A stretch of 8,632 nucleotides of DNA from M3007 sp046160345 (GTDB lineage: Bacteria; Bacteroidota; Bacteroidia; Chitinophagales; Saprospiraceae), in contig JBJXGO010000017.1 in assembly GCA_046160345.1 (NCBI GenBank), positions 1 to 8,632 of the forward strand, read 5' to 3'. Shown in pieces: positions 5,744 through 8,632 of this stretch (the stretch's first letter is position 1; each line of letters opens with the position of its first letter). Made by a program: the position numbers and the translations under genes. The notes under the pieces were generated by a model, which searched no databases, had not been told where the DNA came from, and saw only the letters and a program-made list of their open reading frames with translations.

Positions 5744-6817
5744 ATGCAGATTGATATCCCAGCCCACATCGAAAAACTTCTCTTTTTACACGACGCGCTT
5801 GTTATCCCCGGATTTGGAGGATTTACGGCTACACGTACCCCTGCTTCTACGGATTATGTGGGCGGTACGGTGAACCCTCCTGCAAAGACGCTGGCTTTCA
5901 GCGAAAACCTGACCATCGATGATGGTTTGTTGACTGCAGATATCGCAGATGCACACGGTATATCGAGCGAGGATGCACGTCAAACTGTGGAAGAATTCGT
6001 AGAAAAAATGCGGAACCTGCTCGACCAGCGTGAAATAGTCACGTTGCCGGGTGTTGGAAGGCTCTACAAAAATTATGTGCAGAAAATACAGTTCCTCCCC
6101 GATGCCACCAATTTCAACGCGGCCGCTTATGGCTTGCCACCATTGCAGTTTTCGCCAATTGCCCGTTCTCGCGAAATAGAAAAAGACCCTGGCACAGCCT
6201 CAAGCATCCCGGAGCCTGGCAGTGCTGCCAAAGCCGCCCCTCCTTCGCCTCCACCAATGCCAGAGCCAACTTTTGCTCCGGAGCGGACTGGCGGAGGCTC
6301 CAGTATGGGTACAGCCTTGGGCCTTTTTTTATTGCTTGCCGCCCTGGCAATGGGTATCTGGTATTGGCAACATCGGAAAAGCGTTGCTGAACTAGAGCAA
6401 AAATCAGATACAGAAACTGAAATTCAAGACAAGCCAAGCCAGGCGGATCAGGATAAGGGAAAGCCGATTCCAAATGAAGATAAAGCCCTTTCAAGCAAAG
6501 AAGAAGACCCGGATTTGGATAAAAGAGTTCGAGAGTCGATAAATGGAAAAGAAAAAGATGCTCAGGAAAAGATAAATATCGCCCGAAATGGGCGGGAGTG
6601 TATTCTCATAGTGGCGTCACTTTCTGACTCAAATAACGCGGAAAAACTCCGCAAACTACTTACGGATGAGGGCTACGAGGAATTCTACCAACAAAATGGT
6701 AAAAAGCATTTAGTTGGCATTCGATTTATCTATCTCAAACCTGCAGAAATTGAAGACAAAAAAAAGGCGCTTATGGAACTCACAGGGGTGAACTTTATCG
6801 CTGTAAAGAAGAAGTAG
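5744..6817 (+). CDS. HU-CCDC81 domain protein with transmembrane segment and SPOR domain
   Basis: This 357-residue protein has a three-part layout. Residues 1-140 resemble the two halves of the bacterial HU-CCDC81 module: IEKLLFLHDALVIPGFGGF (9-27), then VTLPGVGRLYKN (99-110) and the closing NFN...YGLPPLQFSPI (123-139). HU/IHF relatives bind DNA. A Pro/Ala-rich linker (150-182) leads to one membrane segment at about 187-207, GTALGLFLLLAALAMGIWYW. A highly charged Lys/Glu/Asp spacer (210-285) then leads to a SPOR-like domain (about 286-355) containing ILIVASLSDSNNAEKLRKLL. SPOR domains bind denuded peptidoglycan at division sites. The likely topology is HU in the cytoplasm and SPOR in the periplasm, consistent with a link between nucleoid and cell wall. 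HRK just after the membrane segment fits the positive-inside rule poorly. The 3' end lies 11 bases from the convergent T9SS gene. Confidence 0.88.
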   Translation: MQIDIPAHIEKLLFLHDALVIPGFGGFTATRTPASTDYVGGTVNPPAKTLAFSENLTIDDGLLTADIADAHGISSEDARQTVEEFVEKMRNLLDQREIVTLPGVGRLYKNYVQKIQFLPDATNFNAAAYGLPPLQFSPIARSREIEKDPGTASSIPEPGSAAKAAPPSPPPMPEPTFAPERTGGGSSMGTALGLFLLLAALAMGIWYWQHRKSVAELEQKSDTETEIQDKPSQADQDKGKPIPNEDKALSSKEEDPDLDKRVRESINGKEKDAQEKINIARNGRECILIVASLSDSNNAEKLRKLLTDEGYEEFYQQNGKKHLVGIRFIYLKPAEIEDKKKALMELTGVNFIAVKKK

Positions 6818-6828
6818 AAATTAACCAC

Positions 6829-8526
6829 CTACCGAAACACGGTCACATCTCCTTTGGCCCGCCAGGTTTGTATCTCGCCAAAGAATTCTGCATCCCATTC
6901 TAAACGCCAAACATACACACCCATCATAGCTTCTTTGCCGCGAATTCGCCCGTCCCAAATAGTTTCCGGGTCGGTGGAAGCAAAAACGAGACTCCCCCAG
7001 CGGTCATAAACTTCCAATCGGAATCGAAGCCATCGACACGGCAGGAACGGATGCCAGGTATCGTTTTCTCCGTCGTCGTTGGGTGAAAACACATTGGGAA
7101 CGAATAGATTGCAGACCTTACAGGTAAAAAAACTGACTTCCACGCTGTCTTCAAAAAGGCAGTATTCCGTCTCACCTTTAAGGTTGTAAACCCCAGGCTC
7201 TGTCACCGTTATGCTGGCCTGTTGGCTGCCATTGCTCCATTCCCAACTCAGGAGAGCCCGAGGGACTTCGAAGTACAGCGGCTCATCATAACACAGGGCC
7301 GTGTCAGGGTGAAACACAGGAGGGATTTCCAGGCTAATATTCACAAAAGCCGTATCACCAACACATTCGCTGCTGGGCGGGAAGATGTAGGCATAGAAGC
7401 CGGCGCTGTCGATGGCCGGGTCAAAAAAGGCGGGTGCTATGGAAGGTTTGGGTTCCCAAATTCCGCCCGGGTCCGGGAACCCTTTCAACACCTTGAAAAG
7501 ATTGAACGGCGCAGTGTTGGTGCAAACGGTGGTGTCGCCGTTCAGGCCAGCATTGGGCGGGGTGAAGATAGGTATATGTGCCCGTTGACGGCCTGCTTCC
7601 CCACAACCGGCGTAAACCCTAAATTCAATCAGTCGAATCCCCTGCAATGGATGATTTGATGCATCGAGATAACCAAGCATTTGGATGGCTAACAGAAAAT
7701 CTTGCGCCGAGGCATTGCCTAAACTTATGATCGTAATCCTGTCAGGACCGTACTGAACTACCTGAAGGTTTGGTGGAATCCCATTCAAGTTGATACTTTC
7801 AAAGTTGTTGGCATTCAACAAGTTAACCGAAATTGAATCAATGGGGCCTTCGGAAGTCAGGACAGGGTCATCGCCCAACACAGGGCTATTTGCGAAGCAA
7901 GTAGTATCCGCTCGAAAATCACCGTTGGTAAGCCCGGAGCTGTTGTCGGCATCGAGGTCGAAGCTGAAATTGCTCTCCAGCCTTACATTGTCGAGTCCAC
8001 CAAAATCCACGGCAAAATGGTGAAACTCGCCCCGGATTCGAATGCTGGTGATATTGGAAAGTACCTGTTTGAACTGTGCCTGGGTGGGTACAAAACCATT
8101 GGTCGTGTTGATTCGCCAGCCGGCGTCTTCGCGCAAAAACAGGTCGTAATGCGTCCATGTAGCATTAGGCAGAATGGGGTGGTCAAAAACCAGGGTCAGG
8201 CCACCGCCCTTTAGTTCCACATCGGCAAAAGTATTGGCGTTTGAATGGTTGTCGGCAAATTGGTCATAACGGAGAAACTTGCCATAAGCATCGCATTTAG
8301 GGCCCCGGAACTTGGCAGGTGCAATAAAGTACCAGGTGCCGCCTGTAGATGCATCGGTCATTCGTATATGTCCGGCAGGGTTGCCACCATTTGCAATCCA
8401 GAAAGCAGAAGTACTTTCCGGATCGCCGTCGCAACGCCAGCCTTCGTTGTCGAAGTCAAAAGTAGATATTTGGGCGGATGCAGCGAGGCTGAAGCAAAGG
8501 ATACAAAGGGCAAAAGACAATCGCAT
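6829..8526 (-). CDS. Secreted laminin-B-like protein with T9SS type B sorting domain
   Basis: This 565-residue extracellular protein starts at ATG 8526-8524. A Sec signal peptide (1-18, cut after ASA before Q19) lacks a lipobox. Residues about 20-184 resemble a laminin B (IV-A) domain: STFDFDNEGW, GGTWYFIAP, a central LTLVFDHP and the ending AVDFGGLDNVRL. Residues 188-305 start with FDLDADNSSG, a Ca-site-like motif seen in cadherin-like repeats of bacterial adhesins, followed by the beta-rich pattern ITIISLGNASAQDFLLAIQ. Two Ig/PKD-like segments follow (about 326-400 and 405-468). The end (470-565) is the gliding-motility-associated sorting domain: VPNVFSPNDDGEND (476-489), VYDRWGSLVF (506-515), WDG (524-526), GVYVWRLEW (536-544). 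The protein would cross the outer membrane by the type IX system, and type B domains are handled by the PorU/SprF-dependent route. Surface adhesion or matrix binding is likely; no catalytic domain is visible. Confidence 0.88.
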   Translation of the reverse strand: MRLSFALCILCFSLAASAQISTFDFDNEGWRCDGDPESTSAFWIANGGNPAGHIRMTDASTGGTWYFIAPAKFRGPKCDAYGKFLRYDQFADNHSNANTFADVELKGGGLTLVFDHPILPNATWTHYDLFLREDAGWRINTTNGFVPTQAQFKQVLSNITSIRIRGEFHHFAVDFGGLDNVRLESNFSFDLDADNSSGLTNGDFRADTTCFANSPVLGDDPVLTSEGPIDSISVNLLNANNFESINLNGIPPNLQVVQYGPDRITIISLGNASAQDFLLAIQMLGYLDASNHPLQGIRLIEFRVYAGCGEAGRQRAHIPIFTPPNAGLNGDTTVCTNTAPFNLFKVLKGFPDPGGIWEPKPSIAPAFFDPAIDSAGFYAYIFPPSSECVGDTAFVNISLEIPPVFHPDTALCYDEPLYFEVPRALLSWEWSNGSQQASITVTEPGVYNLKGETEYCLFEDSVEVSFFTCKVCNLFVPNVFSPNDDGENDTWHPFLPCRWLRFRLEVYDRWGSLVFASTDPETIWDGRIRGKEAMMGVYVWRLEWDAEFFGEIQTWRAKGDVTVFR

Positions 8527-8621
8527 GGAAAGATGCTTTGGATACAGCCTGCAATGTATATGAGAACAAGTTGTTATTGGCAGGAAAAGGAATTTTTGTC
8601 AAGAATGGTACAAAAAGCGGC

Positions 8622-8632
8622 GGGGGGGGGGG
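8622..8632. repeat. Poly-G run at the window edge
   Basis: Eleven consecutive G bases end the window, preceded by GCGGC. The run lies about 95 bases upstream of the start of the T9SS cargo gene. A homopolymer at the exact end is most simply a contig-end sequencing artefact, though a length-variable tract near a surface-protein promoter is also possible. The rest of 8527-8621 shows no convincing promoter. Confidence 0.8.

Noticed and set aside
6818..6828. Terminator between the convergent HU/SPOR and T9SS cargo genes
   Set aside because: The gap is only 11 bases, and I see no stable hairpin with a T run around it.

Overview
The window looks like a chromosomal segment of a Bacteroidota bacterium, probably of the Saprospiria or a related environmental lineage. 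Four things point there: a large secreted protein with a type B type IX secretion sorting domain, an HU-CCDC81/SPOR membrane protein (an architecture typical of the phylum), candidate promoters of the TAnnTTTG type, and start codons in A/T-rich leaders without Shine-Dalgarno sequences. The class-level placement is a guess. There are no rRNA or tRNA genes, no CRISPR array and no intact mobile element.

Layout. Bases 1-219 hold the 3' tail of a TPR-like gene and, in another frame, a short stretch that may be its frameshifted continuation or a gene remnant. Bases 233-621 on the minus strand carry a VapBC-type toxin-antitoxin locus. The antitoxin is complete, but the overlapping PIN toxin is only 34 codons long and looks like the two ends of a PIN domain joined after an internal deletion. 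A C-rich divergent promoter region (622-718) separates it from a plus-strand pair: a SWIM/SNF2 helicase (719-3364), whose C-terminal linker contains a 45-bp in-frame tandem duplication, and an SDR oxidoreductase (3397-4182) whose YxxxK catalytic motif is replaced by SxxxR.

Between the SDR and the next gene, in convergent orientation, lies a dense inverted and tandem repeat (4185-4307) that supplies the last codons and stop of a methylmalonyl-CoA epimerase gene (4295-4699, minus). Upstream on the same strand is an NrtR/AraR-like regulator with a degenerate Nudix box (best start 5483). Its leader contains a TACATTTG -7 box and a 15-bp palindrome placed like an autoregulatory operator. Divergent from it is the HU-CCDC81/transmembrane/SPOR gene (5744-6817), which may link DNA to the cell wall. 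Convergent with that gene, 11 bp away, is a secreted laminin-B-like T9SS cargo protein (6829-8526, minus). The window ends in an 11-base poly-G run.

The genes do not form one pathway. Likely transcription units are antitoxin+toxin remnant, helicase+SDR (32-bp gap) and regulator+epimerase (79-bp gap). I see no clear new multi-gene system. The most distinctive items are the collapsed PIN toxin, the in-frame repeat insertions in the helicase, the repeat that has invaded the end of the epimerase gene, and the predicted operator of the Nudix-fold regulator.
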